This document shows positions 1 through 9,599 of a DNA stretch of 56,000 nucleotides, piece after piece. The position numbers and the translations under genes are program-made. The notes beneath the pieces were generated by a model, which saw only the letters and a list, made by a program, of their open reading frames with translations, did no database searches and was not told where the DNA came from. Position 1 is the stretch's first letter. Every line of letters begins with the position of its first letter. Source of the DNA: Jaenimonas drosophilae. Taxonomy: Eukaryota > Euglenozoa > Kinetoplastea > Trypanosomatida > Trypanosomatidae. The DNA lies in NCBI GenBank assembly GCA_030849065.1, contig JASAON010001558.1, forward strand, positions 1 to 56,000, read 5' to 3'.

Positions 1-120
1 CCCCACATTCGAACCCCGCGGGGTGGTGGGGCGTGACGTCTCCCCACATTCGAACCCCGCGGGGTGGTGGGGCGTGACGTCTCCCCACATTCGAACCCCG
101 CGGGGTGGCGGGGCGGGGCG
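1..120. repeat. 41-bp GC-rich tandem repeat, about 2.9 copies
   Basis: Units begin at 1, 42 and 83. The first two are identical, and the third diverges after about 25 bases into a G/C-rich tail. Each unit holds a perfect 10-bp palindrome (CCCCGCGGGG), and the complete ones also hold GACGTC. The array starts at the first base of the window, so it probably continues to the left. It could be a subtelomeric satellite or an assembly-end artefact; the sequence alone does not decide. Confidence 0.9.
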
Positions 121-3100
121 CCCGCCCACCGGCTGGAAGCGCCATCCTGGTTCATCCCCGCCGCGCGCAAAAAGCAAGGATATCACCGACGCGAAAGACC
201 CGCAACTGAAACGCACTGGGTTCCGCTGAAGATGTTATGGTCTTGTCGGATAATTCAAATTTCTGCCTATGAACTGTCTTGCGGATGCCCCCGTCATTCA
301 ATCGGGCGGACTTTATTGTCCCTGAGAGATGATACCGTTGGAAGATTTGAGGGGTGAAGAACTTCCGCACGCTTTGAAGGAGTTCCTCCGCCGCCGCAGT
401 TTTTGTCGGCATCGCAAGGATAGCCCCCATATCCAAAAGCGCCGCGCGTTTTAGGTGGAGGGGCCGGGGCCACGTAGTCGGGTGCGGTATCTTTTCCGGG
501 ACCGGCTATTCCCGAAGCCGTTGCGGCTCTCGATATACATCCCGGACCCCAACTGCTTTGCTTTTGGCGCGCTCGCGCCTAGCTCCTCAGGTCTTGGCGG
601 ACGCGCCAAGCGCGGCCCATTGCCCTTTCGCCCCCAACGGCATGCGGGAGGCGAAGACCCAGGCGGCCTCTTAGCGTCTGCACCCGGGTGCCCCGTGAGG
701 GCCATGAGCTCCTTTTCCGCCACCCCTTGCGCCAGGTGCCGGATCGCCACCCCCCTGACCGAGGGCAAGGAAAGCCCCCGCATTCCGAGACCCCCGGCGC
801 CGCGCGAACCCCCCCCCCCCGCGATAGGATTTTCGCGAGCGGCGCCCTTTCTTCGGGGGAAGGAGCCGGCGCTGGTGGGCATGGCCCCCCCCCATCTTTG
901 CCCCCCCCCCCCCCCCTGATGAGGGAAACGCCCCCCGCGCGGGCCGCGAATACCCACACCACCCGCAGCCACAGCGATGCCCCCGGGGCCCTGCCCCCCG
1001 CGCGCCGCCCGGATTTCCCGGGGGGCCGGCGGCGGCGGGCAAGCGATTTCCCGCCCCCCCCCGCCACCCCGCATAGCTCGAGGCAGCGGCCCACCCCCTG
1101 GATCCCCCCAGGCCGATCGCCCCCACGCAGCTTTCGCACAGGGCCAGCCCGCCCAGCGCCGCCGCTATTGACGACATATTTTTGCCCACCGTTGCCCAAC
1201 ACCAGCTTCCCATCACAGCCCGTTGCCGGATCATCTCGAGCACAGCCGGGACTAAGTTCCAGCCCGTGAACGTTGCTGGCACCGCCATCAGGCCCGCAAC
1301 CAACGCATGCGGCTCCGGCAAATCATCCTCGTGACATCCCGATGGGCGATCACATTTACGTGGGGCGGTCGGTGGCGGTATATAAACCGCGCCGGCGGGA
1401 AGACGCACGACCCCTGCGGGCGCCTTCCCGCGCGGTTTATAGGGGACCCCGCCGCAGTTCGGAGCGGGGCGGGGCCGCCCTCGCCCCCATCAGAAGACCG
1501 GGCCCCCCCTTTGCCCCCGCCGCCCCCCCGGCCGCGCCAAACATCCCCCCCTGGCGCTGGCCCTCCAGAAATCGATATCCTGCACACATCCCAGCCCCCT
1601 GGCACATAATTCGCATATACTGCTTCTGCTGGGTTCTGTGTTAAAGCGCTGCGCCCATGCGTTACGCCGTTTGGTCCGATTTCGCCATCAAACCCGGCGC
1701 CAAGAACAAACCGGCACCCCCCGGCCATCCCGGGGAGCGGTGTATTCCCCCGGTGCGGATGCACAAAGGCCCATCGCGCACGAGGTTGCCGTTGCGCAAG
1801 CTCCACCCCCGCACCATTTTCAGATGAAATAGCCAGATCCAGGGGGAGGCCCTATCTTCCCCCAGGCTTCGGCCACTTCGCGTTGGATCTTTGGTCCATT
1901 ACCAACCATACCGCAAAACCCCCTTCCGATGGCGCCAGATAAGTCCCGGCCAGAACCCCCCGCCGGCCCCCCCCCAAAGCCAAAGCGCAGAGGAAATAAC
2001 AATAACAAGCCTTGAGCCGCGCGCACCCGGCAGCAACCCCACCCCCCCGCTTTCCGCAACCATTCGACTTATCCATTCCCAGATGTTGCAGTTTGCAGGA
2101 GCGCCAGACAACACCCGCCTTCGCCGCGTGCTGACAGGGGTCGGGGTATCCCGGTCGCATTGCGAGGGCGGATTTTCGCTTTCCCCCCGCCAATGGAGTG
2201 AATGCTTGCAATGCGCGCGCGCGTGCGTGTGGGGTTCATTTCATTTGGAACCCGGGCCAGCTCACATATGCGTTGGCCACAGCCATTCCTCTCTGTTTTT
2301 TGTCAATGGCCGTGTGGCATAGATTCCTTATCCGCGCTGCAATAGTTTTGCCGTTCGCGATCTTGATGCCATATGCTTTTGCTAAGAAATGGGCAGCCAT
2401 GTGGAAGGCCACAATCATTGCTGCCTCGCTCCTGCCTCTCTGACCTCGGCGTATCCTCAAGTCTGGGAAGAAGCCCGAGGGCCTTTTGCGTAACTCCCGG
2501 TGCAAATATTCCGATGGGGCGGAGTGATGTATAGTGGGCGCCGGCTTTGCACGGTTTGATGCAGAAAACCTGCGATCCAGCGGTGCCGGCGGAACAACGG
2601 GAAAAGCACCGTTTTGTGTTTCTGCAACATGTTTGCAATCCGCCAGGCCCTTTGGACAGCAACGGTTGGCGCTGTGTAGCGGGGTAACACGGTGGTTACT
2701 TGGGTGAGGTATCTCCTTCAGAGCGCACCCGGTTGGGTGTTGGATGTCTTTTCTCTCCGGAAGCCCCCACCCCAGCATTCTCCGGAAAAAAGTCACCCCT
2801 CCACAGCTGTGGCTTTTGAGGGGCCGTTTGGTTTTTTGCGTGCGACTTGGATTCGATTCCCAATCCGCACAGAGCGCGCGCCACAGTCTTTGTATGATGG
2901 GGGGGGCTCGTTGTGCCCTACCACCCCGCGCCGCCCCGCCGGCCGGCGCGCCGCAACCCGTCTCCCGGGATGCCGCCCAGCTCTTTCAACGGGTTATTCC
3001 CGATCCCACCCCCGCGGCCCCCCCCCCTTCCCCCAAACCACCCCCCAGCAGCCGCGCAGAGCCGGTTGTTTTGTTATTGACACCTGCCCGCCCTTGTGGA

Positions 3101-3905
3101 AATAAAGGAAGGGCGGGTTCGGACGCGCATAGTCTCCAGAGCAACCGGCCGCCGGCCGTCATGCACGACCCCAGTTGCGATTGCACGCTCTCCGTTCTTG
3201 TCTAGCGGAGAAGATGAAATGCCCGATCTTGAGCGCTTTTCGATGGTCATCGCGCCCGCGAACATGTGAAGCCCGATATCCGCCCCCACCTGTGCCGAAG
3301 AGCCGCATCGAGCCGCGCCGCAGAAACGTGCCCCCAACGCCGTTCCACCATCAGCCGGACCCCCACCGCCCATGCACCGACCGCGTTGCACGCCCCATCG
3401 CGCTTCGCCACGGCAAACGAGCGTTGTCGCATTGCTGGGCGAGCATATCAAATGCAGTTGCACCCCCCGGCGAGGCCCGCACCATTCAACGCCGCCGCCG
3501 CAGCCACACACGCCTCTTGGTCGATGCGGTTGTTATGATATCGCATCCAAGATCTCCTTGAGAGCCCGCCGCGCTGGCATTTCTAGGGGTATCGAAAAAA
3601 CCCTCAAGAACTTGTCATGAAACTTAAAGGCACCGAACGGCGATGATGACATTTGCGGGGAGAAAAAGGCAAAACACATACGCAGGGCATCTTCGTTACA
3701 CAAGGAACGCACCATCCCACTTTTCTTGAAAGCTTACTTTCCTCGTTACCTACGTAACGAGGAAACCCCATCATACTTCATCGCGATTCGGTAGACAACC
3801 CCCATTCCCCCGCGCGCCAGCCAAGCGCGCGCCGCCTTGGGAAGGTGAAAACAGTTTTTTTCTCGAAACAATCCCCGCCGTCACGCACACCAAATACCCC
3901 AAACG
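121..3905. other. GC-rich segment with no recognisable gene
   Basis: This stretch is very GC-rich and full of C homopolymers on the + strand, including a run of 16 C at 901-916. Long open frames occur in all six frames at once, as expected where stop codons are rare, and none shows a domain I recognise. A few minus-strand stretches read like broken protein (about 152-430 and 2236-2450), but frames change repeatedly and no intact ATG-to-stop gene emerges. Composition is unlike the intergenic DNA elsewhere in the window, which is pyrimidine- and AT-richer. Decayed mobile or foreign DNA, subtelomeric sequence, or a misassembled end are all possible. Confidence 0.6.
3738..3765. repeat. perfect 12-bp inverted repeat with 4-base loop
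   Basis: TTTCCTCGTTAC is followed by the spacer CTAC and then its exact reverse complement GTAACGAGGAAA. As RNA or extruded DNA it would form a 12-bp hairpin. It lies in the GC-rich segment about 140 bp before a weak ORF. No mobile-element gene is next to it, so its role is unknown. Confidence 0.9.
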
Positions 3906-4187
3906 ATGATCACACCGAGAGCAATCCGAAACGCCCGCGAGCAGCCTGAGACGCCCATGGAGCCCAGAGAGTCCGGAAAGATCCCCCCGGAGGAGCCCCG
4001 TGGCGATGACAACGCCCGCGCCACCAAGGGACGATCGACACGGGGGGACCACCTGGCCCGGATCGCGGAGCAGCCGCCGGAACGCACGATGCGCTACCGC
4101 GTCGTGTGCAAGGGGCGGCCGCCACTGACGCCCCCGGAGATCGAGATCGCGCATTATATCAGAAGAAAGATCGAGAGCTCATTGTGA
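3906..4187 (+). CDS. possible small protein, 93 aa, unrecognised
   Basis: This ATG-started frame is the only one in the first 5 kb with a coding look: many codons end in G or C (GAG, ATC, CGC) and the C-terminal half is charged and well mixed, ending in an Ile/Arg/Lys-rich helix-like stretch. The N-terminal half is rich in Pro, Arg and Glu, suggesting disorder. I recognise no domain. The surrounding DNA is so GC-rich that chance open frames are common, and no clear pyrimidine tract plus AG lies just upstream. Treat it as a hypothesis. Confidence 0.25.
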   Translation: MITPRAIRNAREQPETPMEPRESGKIPPEEPRGDDNARATKGRSTRGDHLARIAEQPPERTMRYRVVCKGRPPLTPPEIEIAHYIRRKIESSL

Positions 4188-4639
4188 ACGCATTAAGGGT
4201 CATTTCCCGACCTGCCGCAATGAACGCCTTGCCCACAATATATTGCGGTATTGACATCGGATAATTTTGAAGCCCCCGGGTAATTTTGAAGCCCCCTTTC
4301 GCTTGGATGGCGCCCGCGTATGGAACAACTTAGCTCCATCACTTTGAAGGTTTGAGACCAGAGGACATTGAGATGAAATTGAGGTAAATCTTTTTCAGTG
4401 GTGCCACTCCGTAGGTCTCAGATGTCGTCAGTGTGTTCAAGGATTTGATCATTTGGATTATTTGTGCCAACAGCAACCCCAAACTTCAATGCGGACAGAC
4501 GCTGCTATCCCTTGATATCCACTGACATAGGGCATCTCCTGGACGCAAGCATATCTTGCGGGAGTCATGAAGATGGCGGCTAGGGGCCGCGTGCGACAGG
4601 CGTTCCCGGAAATGCGCCACGCCGCTTTGGTGAGTAATT
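4188..4639. other. gene-free transition region
   Basis: No gene seen. Composition falls from the GC-rich left segment towards more ordinary DNA. A 16-base direct repeat (TAATTTTGAAGCCCCC) occurs at 4262-4277 and 4281-4296, three bases apart. This is one possible junction between the left segment and the gene array. Confidence 0.6.
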
Positions 4640-5560
4640 GAGGCATGGCTGGGTGCGGGGTTCTGTGTGGATCCGCTTGCGCGCATTCTGGAGGGGTGGA
4701 ATTGCGCATAGTGGCGTTGGGTGCGGGTTTTCGTTGCGTCGCCGGCGATGGTGTTGCGCAAGCGGGGGGGGGGTGGCGTGGAAAAGTTTTCCCGCCAAAG
4801 GGAATTGGCGCGCTATGCTGCGGTTGGGGGGGGGTGGTGGGTCAAGCGGGTTATCTCCGGCATCGCCGACCGCGTTCCGTTGTCGTTTTTTCACACCATC
4901 ATCAACTTCCGCGCTGTAGGTGCGGCGCTCCATCGCCTCATCATGATTTGGTATTTTGTGGTCCGGTGGCTTCAAAATCCGCCGTGGGTTGGCCGGCTGT
5001 AAGTGGCGCCGGGAAAGTCCGTGGGGCGGGTGTTGGGATTGGGTTGCTTTTTGCTCCGAAATGGGGGGGGGGGGTCGGGGCTGGGTCGCGTGCCGGGGGC
5101 CTTTGGCGCGGGGATCTCGGTTTTGGTTCTCTGGCGGGGTGTGGTTTTAGGCATGGGGCGGGGCTGATTCTCTGCTTGTCAAAAGTCCCGGAACCCTAAG
5201 GTGGCGGTGGAAGCTTTTCGCCCTTTCAGCGTTGTTGAATGGTGGCGGTATTGTTTGGACTTGGGGATGTCGGGGTGTTTTGAGGACTTGGCTATTGTTC
5301 GGCTCTTTGGTTGGGGTTGCGCGCTTTGAACTGTGCAATTATTTTTGGAGGCTAGGGGACCGACGGTCATGGTCTTTGGAGGTTTGGTCGGGAGTTTCTC
5401 GCGTGCGTGAGATAGTTGGCTTCGTTGTTTTGTTTTGGGTGTGGAATGCTGGGGCGTTGAAGGTGGTTGGTGATTTGTGGTAGCTGGTGTGGAATTTAAA
5501 CGGTGGTAATCTGCGGATTTAAATTTTGAGCACGTTGTGAATTGTGCCGTTCGCGCTTTG
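4640..5560 (+). promoter_or_regulatory. G/T-biased strand; candidate Pol II transcription start region
   Basis: Over roughly 900 bases the + strand is dominated by G and T, with several G runs of 7-11 (for example near 4766, 4827 and 5063) and few C. It lies immediately upstream of an uninterrupted series of + strand genes. In trypanosomes, GT-rich sequence at the head of polycistronic units is known to promote Pol II initiation and H2A.Z loading. That link is inferred here from position and composition only. The G runs could also form G-quadruplexes. No intact gene is seen in any frame. Confidence 0.35.
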
Positions 5561-5924
5561 AAGTTGTTCTTTTTCGCTCTGTGTGTATGTGGAAGAGTGT
5601 TCAGTGGAATGTGTGCGAATGGCGTTGAGAAAGAAGGAAGATGCGCGGCGTTGGGAGGGTGGAGCTTACTCCCGATTTGCCAAGTGAACGTGGCGCAATT
5701 CATTCGAGTCTGTGGGAGTTATTCTCTTTTTTCGATTTGGAGGAGCTATCTGCCAAGCCATTCAAAGCAATTTTCTGCACTTTGTGGGCTGACTGAAATA
5801 GCCTTGCTGGAGGGTTGTGCTTGGGTGACGAGTTAGTTTTTTCGTGCATTTCAGTGACTTTCTGAGGTGATTCCATGACGTGAGTATGTGACATAATTTA
5901 TGACCCATTGTTATTTTTGTACTT
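5561..5924. other. 5' leader region before the Alba gene
   Basis: No gene is supported. The open frame here begins with GTG and has no coding signature. The DNA is T-rich, as expected for sequence before a trans-splice site. Confidence 0.5.
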
Positions 5925-5926
5925 AG
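5925..5926 (+). promoter_or_regulatory. predicted spliced-leader acceptor AG for the Alba gene
   Basis: A T-rich tract (TTATTTTTGTACTTAG) ends in AG 49 bases before the chosen ATG at 5976. A second AG lies a few bases downstream, so the exact site may vary. Confidence 0.45.
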
Positions 5927-5975
5927 ATTGAATAGTTCAAGCTTCTCACTGTATATATCGCGACTACATCACAAC

Positions 5976-6326
5976 ATGACCGCCGATAATCAGGGTCCAA
6001 CAAATGTTCGTGTGAGCGTTGACAAGCGCAATTTTGTGTACGTTGACTACATTAAGCACCGCCTTCATGAAGGTGAAGCCGAAATTGTGATCTCTGCGCT
6101 GGGCTCCGCAATTTCCGATGCTGTGTCTGTTGCCGAACTTCTCAAGAGCCAGGATCTTGTTGTCGTCAAGAACATTAAGACTTCCCGCGGCGGAGTGGAG
6201 GCCGCGCGGTCGAAGTTTGTTGACAAGATGGAAATTACTGTGACGAAGTCCAAGAATTTCGACGCGAAGTACGAAGAGCAACAGAAGGCGCGTGCTGAAG
6301 CTGCTGCGGAAAAGGCCGCAAAGTAA
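5976..6326 (+). CDS. Alba-domain RNA-binding protein
   Basis: A 116-aa protein that is nearly all Alba domain: NVRVSVDKRNFVYVDYIKHR opens the fold, followed by an alternating alpha/beta core with the IKTSRGG turn and a Lys/Glu/Ala-rich C-terminal helix. Alba proteins are small dimeric nucleic-acid binders. In trypanosomatids they bind mRNA 3' regions, affect translation and join stress granules, and the short form without an RGG tail corresponds to the ALBA1/2 type. I chose the ATG at 5976 because the 16 extra residues from the upstream ATG at 5928 do not look like Alba sequence; that ATG lies only 2 bases after the likely splice site, so it may be included in the mRNA. First supported gene of the array. 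Confidence 0.85.
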   Translation: MTADNQGPTNVRVSVDKRNFVYVDYIKHRLHEGEAEIVISALGSAISDAVSVAELLKSQDLVVVKNIKTSRGGVEAARSKFVDKMEITVTKSKNFDAKYEEQQKARAEAAAEKAAK

Positions 6327-6895
6327 CATTGTTACGATGGAGGCAACTGTACTTTAAGCTTTATGAACCCGTGGCAATGCTTTGTAATGAAAAGAAAACA
6401 AGTGATACGAAGAGGAATTCCATCTCTCTAGAATTGTAGCCCTCTTACTCCTCCTATTTGATGCGAAAACTGCACTTGGTAGAAAAGGATTTTGTCATTA
6501 AGATAAGTTCACTTGGAATTTCTAATTCTCTTTTGAATGATTTGAAATGATTCTCTATATTCTCTTCTCATTGTGATGATAAAGTATGGTAGTATTATTG
6601 AGCTCCCGTAGCAAATATCGCCGAGGAAAGAGCCCGCTAGTTTCATTCTACAGAATTCCATTTTTCTCAGAATCTGTGCTCTGTTCAACTGGAAAACTGG
6701 TTTCAGCTGGAAATATCACTTCAGGGACAAGTACGACGAACTTGCTTCAGGCAAGGCATTGGTTAATTTATTCGCGATCCTGCTTCTTGCTCGTCTCATT
6801 GGCTTCAAAATAACTGTGGCTAAAAATACATACGATGGGTTATTTGGTCCTCGTCACTTCATCAGTCGTTTAGTACGTATGATAGATTCTGTCAA
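6327..6895. other. intergenic: 3' UTR and spacer
   Basis: AT-rich, no gene or structural RNA seen. A 75-aa open frame at 6586-6813 has no coding signature and is rejected. Confidence 0.6.
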
Positions 6896-7063
6896 ATGAA
6901 GCGGGATAGATGTCTTGACGATCTGATTCGACGGTACTGGAGTCTCAGAGAGGAGGTCCGAAAGGAGGAAGGAAGGCTCCTCGAGCTGCAGCACCTGCTC
7001 TTAATTGTGCACAACTATGCATGGAGTCGTTCTTACTCTCAGAAGCAGCAGCAATTTGTGTGA
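6896..7063 (+). CDS. candidate 55-aa small protein
   Basis: ATG to TGA, 55 codons. The predicted peptide is highly charged and amphipathic at its N-terminal half (LIRRYWSLREEVRKEEGRLL), then hydrophobic (LQHLLLIVHNYAW), then Gln/Ser-rich. Such a balanced composition is unlike the Ser/Cys/Phe-rich frames seen in non-coding DNA nearby. It sits alone in an otherwise unexplained 900-base gap between the Alba and helicase genes, on the same strand. I recognise no family. The alternative is that it is part of a long 3' or 5' UTR. Confidence 0.4.
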   Translation: MKRDRCLDDLIRRYWSLREEVRKEEGRLLELQHLLLIVHNYAWSRSYSQKQQQFV

Positions 7064-7230
7064 GCCGCCTGGAGCGCCCGTTTTTCAGAAGCAGATTCAG
7101 AATGCGTCCGCAATTATGCGTTTATTTTTCTGCTACAAGTTTTTTTTGTGGTTTGATGAGTGGAAGTGTATGTGATTCACCACTTGATTGTTTTATTGAT
7201 CAACCATTTTGTTCGTTCTTACTTCTTGTC

Positions 7231-7232
7231 AG
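7231..7232 (+). promoter_or_regulatory. predicted spliced-leader acceptor AG for the helicase gene
   Basis: A clean pyrimidine tract (TTTTGTTCGTTCTTACTTCT) runs to TGTCAG, giving a 17-base 5' UTR before the ATG at 7250. One of the clearest sites in the window. Confidence 0.7.
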
Positions 7233-7249
7233 ATAGGTGAAAGGAGAAA

Positions 7250-9370
7250 ATGGCTGAAAGCAGCTCAACCCGCAACCCGTACACTGGAAAGCCGTACAGC
7301 AAGCGGTATTTTTCGATTCTTCAAGGAAGGGAGAGATTGCCAATTTTTGAGGGTAAGAAGAAAATCCAGAAGTTAATTCAGCAGTACCAGGTTCTTCTTC
7401 TTGTTGGCGAAACAGGAAGTGGGAAAACAACACAGGTTCCTCAATATGTGCTTGAAATGAATCCTGAATGTGGAATTGCTTGCACTCAGCCCCGGCGTGT
7501 AGCAGCAACAAGCGTGAGCGAGCGAGTTGCCGAGGAAATGGATGTTCAGCTAGGCGAGGAAGTGGGATACTCTATTCGCTTTGACGACATGAGCTCGGAG
7601 AAAACTCGTCTGAAGTATCTGACAGATGGAATGTTGTTGCGCGAAGCGATGACCGACCCGCTTCTGAGTCGCTACAGTGTCATCATTCTGGATGAAGCTC
7701 ACGAGCGAACTGTATCAACCGACATTTTGATTGGTACAGTAAAAGCATTGCTTCCACAGAGGCCGGATCTGAGAGTTGTTGTGATGTCTGCCACTTTGGA
7801 AGAAAAAAGGTTCCAACAGTATTTTCCGGAAGCGCCCCTTGTTCACATTTCAGGCCGAATGTACGGTGTTGAGGTTTACAATTCTCGTGCACCAGAAGCA
7901 AACTACGTGGAGGCTGCTATTCGCACTGCAACCCAGATTCACCTGTACGAGGGTGAAGGCGACATTCTTATTTTTCTAACGGGTGAGGACGAAATTGAAT
8001 CCGTCGTTGAGAGGCTTCAAAATGGCATTAAGATGGCAGAGCACAGCAGCGCAAATTGTCATCATGGCCCAGTTGCAGCACTGCCACTCTACTCTGCTCT
8101 TCCTCCATCTCAGCAGCGGAAAGTATTCCAGTCAGTTCCCCCTGGCACGCGAAAAATTGTTGTTGCAACAAATGTAGCCGAGACATCTCTGACAATTGAC
8201 GGTGTTGTGTTTGTGATTGACTGTGGCTTTTCGAAGCAGAAGGTTTTCAATCCCAAGCTGCGCGTAGAATCTCTCCTCGTCACTCCTATTAGTCAAGCGA
8301 GTGCTCGCCAACGGTGTGGTCGCGCCGGACGAACGAAACCAGGAAAATGCTTTCGGCTGTACACTGCAAAATCATTTGATTCAGCATTACAGCCCAATAC
8401 ATATCCTGAAATTCTTCGGTGCAACTTGGGCTCGATTGTGTTGCATATGAAAAAAATGGGCATCGAAGATCTTGTGAACTTTGACTTTGTGGAGCCTCCA
8501 GCTCCTGAGACACTGATGCGGGCCCTGGAGCTTCTCAATTACCTTGGAGCTCTTGACGATGATGGAAATTTGACTTCCTTTGGAAGCAACATGTCCGAGT
8601 TTCCTGTCGATCCTGAAATGGCTGCGATGCTGTTTCACAGCCCAGAGAGCGGTTGCTCAGACGATATTGCAAGGATTTGCTCGATGCTTTCAGTACAGAA
8701 TCCCTTTTTCAACCCATCCAATGACCAGCGTGGAAGAGCCATTCGTTGCCGAGAGCAGTTTTATCACCCAACCGGCGATCATATTGCGTACCTCAACGTG
8801 TTCAACACATTTTTCGATGAAAATGGACAGAATTCATCTTGGTGCACTGAGAATTACATTAACCCACGGGTAATGAAGCAAGCCGTTAACATCTACCGTC
8901 AGCTGACAAACATAATGCGGCGACTGGGATTGACAATCAATAGCACCTACTCAGCAGAGTGCCGGACAATCAGCAATATCAGCGATCGCCCACCATCGAT
9001 GGAGTTTGCAAACGAGATTCGACGCGCTATTGTGAAAGGATACTTTACGAAGGTAGCGTTGTCACTCCCGACGAAAAATCAGTTTTTGACGCTTAAAGAT
9101 GACGTTAAGAGCTTACTTTTCCCTTCGACGTTCCTGAACCGGCGCCCAAAGTTCGTTGTATTTCATGAGTTGGTTCTCACCAGCAATACCTACATCCGAA
9201 CTGTGACCGCCATCTCGGAAGACTGGCTCTTTGATGCCAATGCTGAGTATTTTGATCAAGGAGAGTTTGATGGAATTTCAAAGCAGATCTTTGATGAAAT
9301 TTACAGACGGCGCAATCATTCATCCAAGCCTACCAAGCGCAGCCGAGTGGATTCCTCAGATGAGGATTAG
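7250..9370 (+). CDS. PRP43: DEAH-box RNA helicase, Prp43/DHX15-like
   Basis: 706 aa with the full DEAH/RHA helicase set: Walker A GETGSGKT (53-60), DEAH (148-151), SAT (180-182), and motif VI QRCGRAGR (354-361). A winged-helix and HA2 (ratchet) region follows (about 390-560), then an OB-fold C-terminal domain and a short basic tail. Prp43 uses ATP hydrolysis to dismantle spliceosomes after splicing and to remodel pre-ribosomes, acting in nucleus and nucleolus with G-patch cofactors. In a kinetoplastid it would serve trans-splicing and rRNA processing. The N-terminal extension is short (about 20 residues before the conserved core), so the protein is somewhat shorter than the yeast one. Among DEAH helicases the compact length and OB-fold end favour Prp43 over Prp2, Prp16 or Prp22. 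Confidence 0.92.
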   Translation: MAESSSTRNPYTGKPYSKRYFSILQGRERLPIFEGKKKIQKLIQQYQVLLLVGETGSGKTTQVPQYVLEMNPECGIACTQPRRVAATSVSERVAEEMDVQLGEEVGYSIRFDDMSSEKTRLKYLTDGMLLREAMTDPLLSRYSVIILDEAHERTVSTDILIGTVKALLPQRPDLRVVVMSATLEEKRFQQYFPEAPLVHISGRMYGVEVYNSRAPEANYVEAAIRTATQIHLYEGEGDILIFLTGEDEIESVVERLQNGIKMAEHSSANCHHGPVAALPLYSALPPSQQRKVFQSVPPGTRKIVVATNVAETSLTIDGVVFVIDCGFSKQKVFNPKLRVESLLVTPISQASARQRCGRAGRTKPGKCFRLYTAKSFDSALQPNTYPEILRCNLGSIVLHMKKMGIEDLVNFDFVEPPAPETLMRALELLNYLGALDDDGNLTSFGSNMSEFPVDPEMAAMLFHSPESGCSDDIARICSMLSVQNPFFNPSNDQRGRAIRCREQFYHPTGDHIAYLNVFNTFFDENGQNSSWCTENYINPRVMKQAVNIYRQLTNIMRRLGLTINSTYSAECRTISNISDRPPSMEFANEIRRAIVKGYFTKVALSLPTKNQFLTLKDDVKSLLFPSTFLNRRPKFVVFHELVLTSNTYIRTVTAISEDWLFDANAEYFDQGEFDGISKQIFDEIYRRRNHSSKPTKRSRVDSSDED

Positions 9371-9599
9371 GCTTTGGAAGTGAATTCTACACAAATAATT
9401 ACTTGCCGCAACGTTCATTGAATCTTCGCATAATGGGAGTAAGCACAGGTAATGAAGTAAAAGATTAAATGCGCCATACTGATTTTTAGTAGTTGCATAT
9501 CAGTTTTTGTAACGATGGGATGAGTCTTTCAATTTCCTTTTCTGCCGCCAACCCCTCAAGCACAAACAGACTTAAGCACCCACGTAAACAGTTGCTAAT

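Noticed and set aside
451..1408. Overlapping 190-245 aa open frames on both strands
   Set aside because: They are Gly-, Arg-, Ala- or Pro-rich, overlap in most frames at once, and arise from GC-rich DNA with few stop codons and long C runs; no domain is recognisable.
2236..2796. Minus-strand 186-aa frame with a protein-like C-terminal part
   Set aside because: I could not recognise a family and the N-terminal part looks random, so I treat it as possible decayed sequence rather than a gene.
4645..5703. Long frames on both strands (184 aa plus, 174 aa minus)
   Set aside because: Explained by strand bias: Gly/Trp/Val-rich on the GT strand and Thr/Pro/Lys/Ser-rich on the other.
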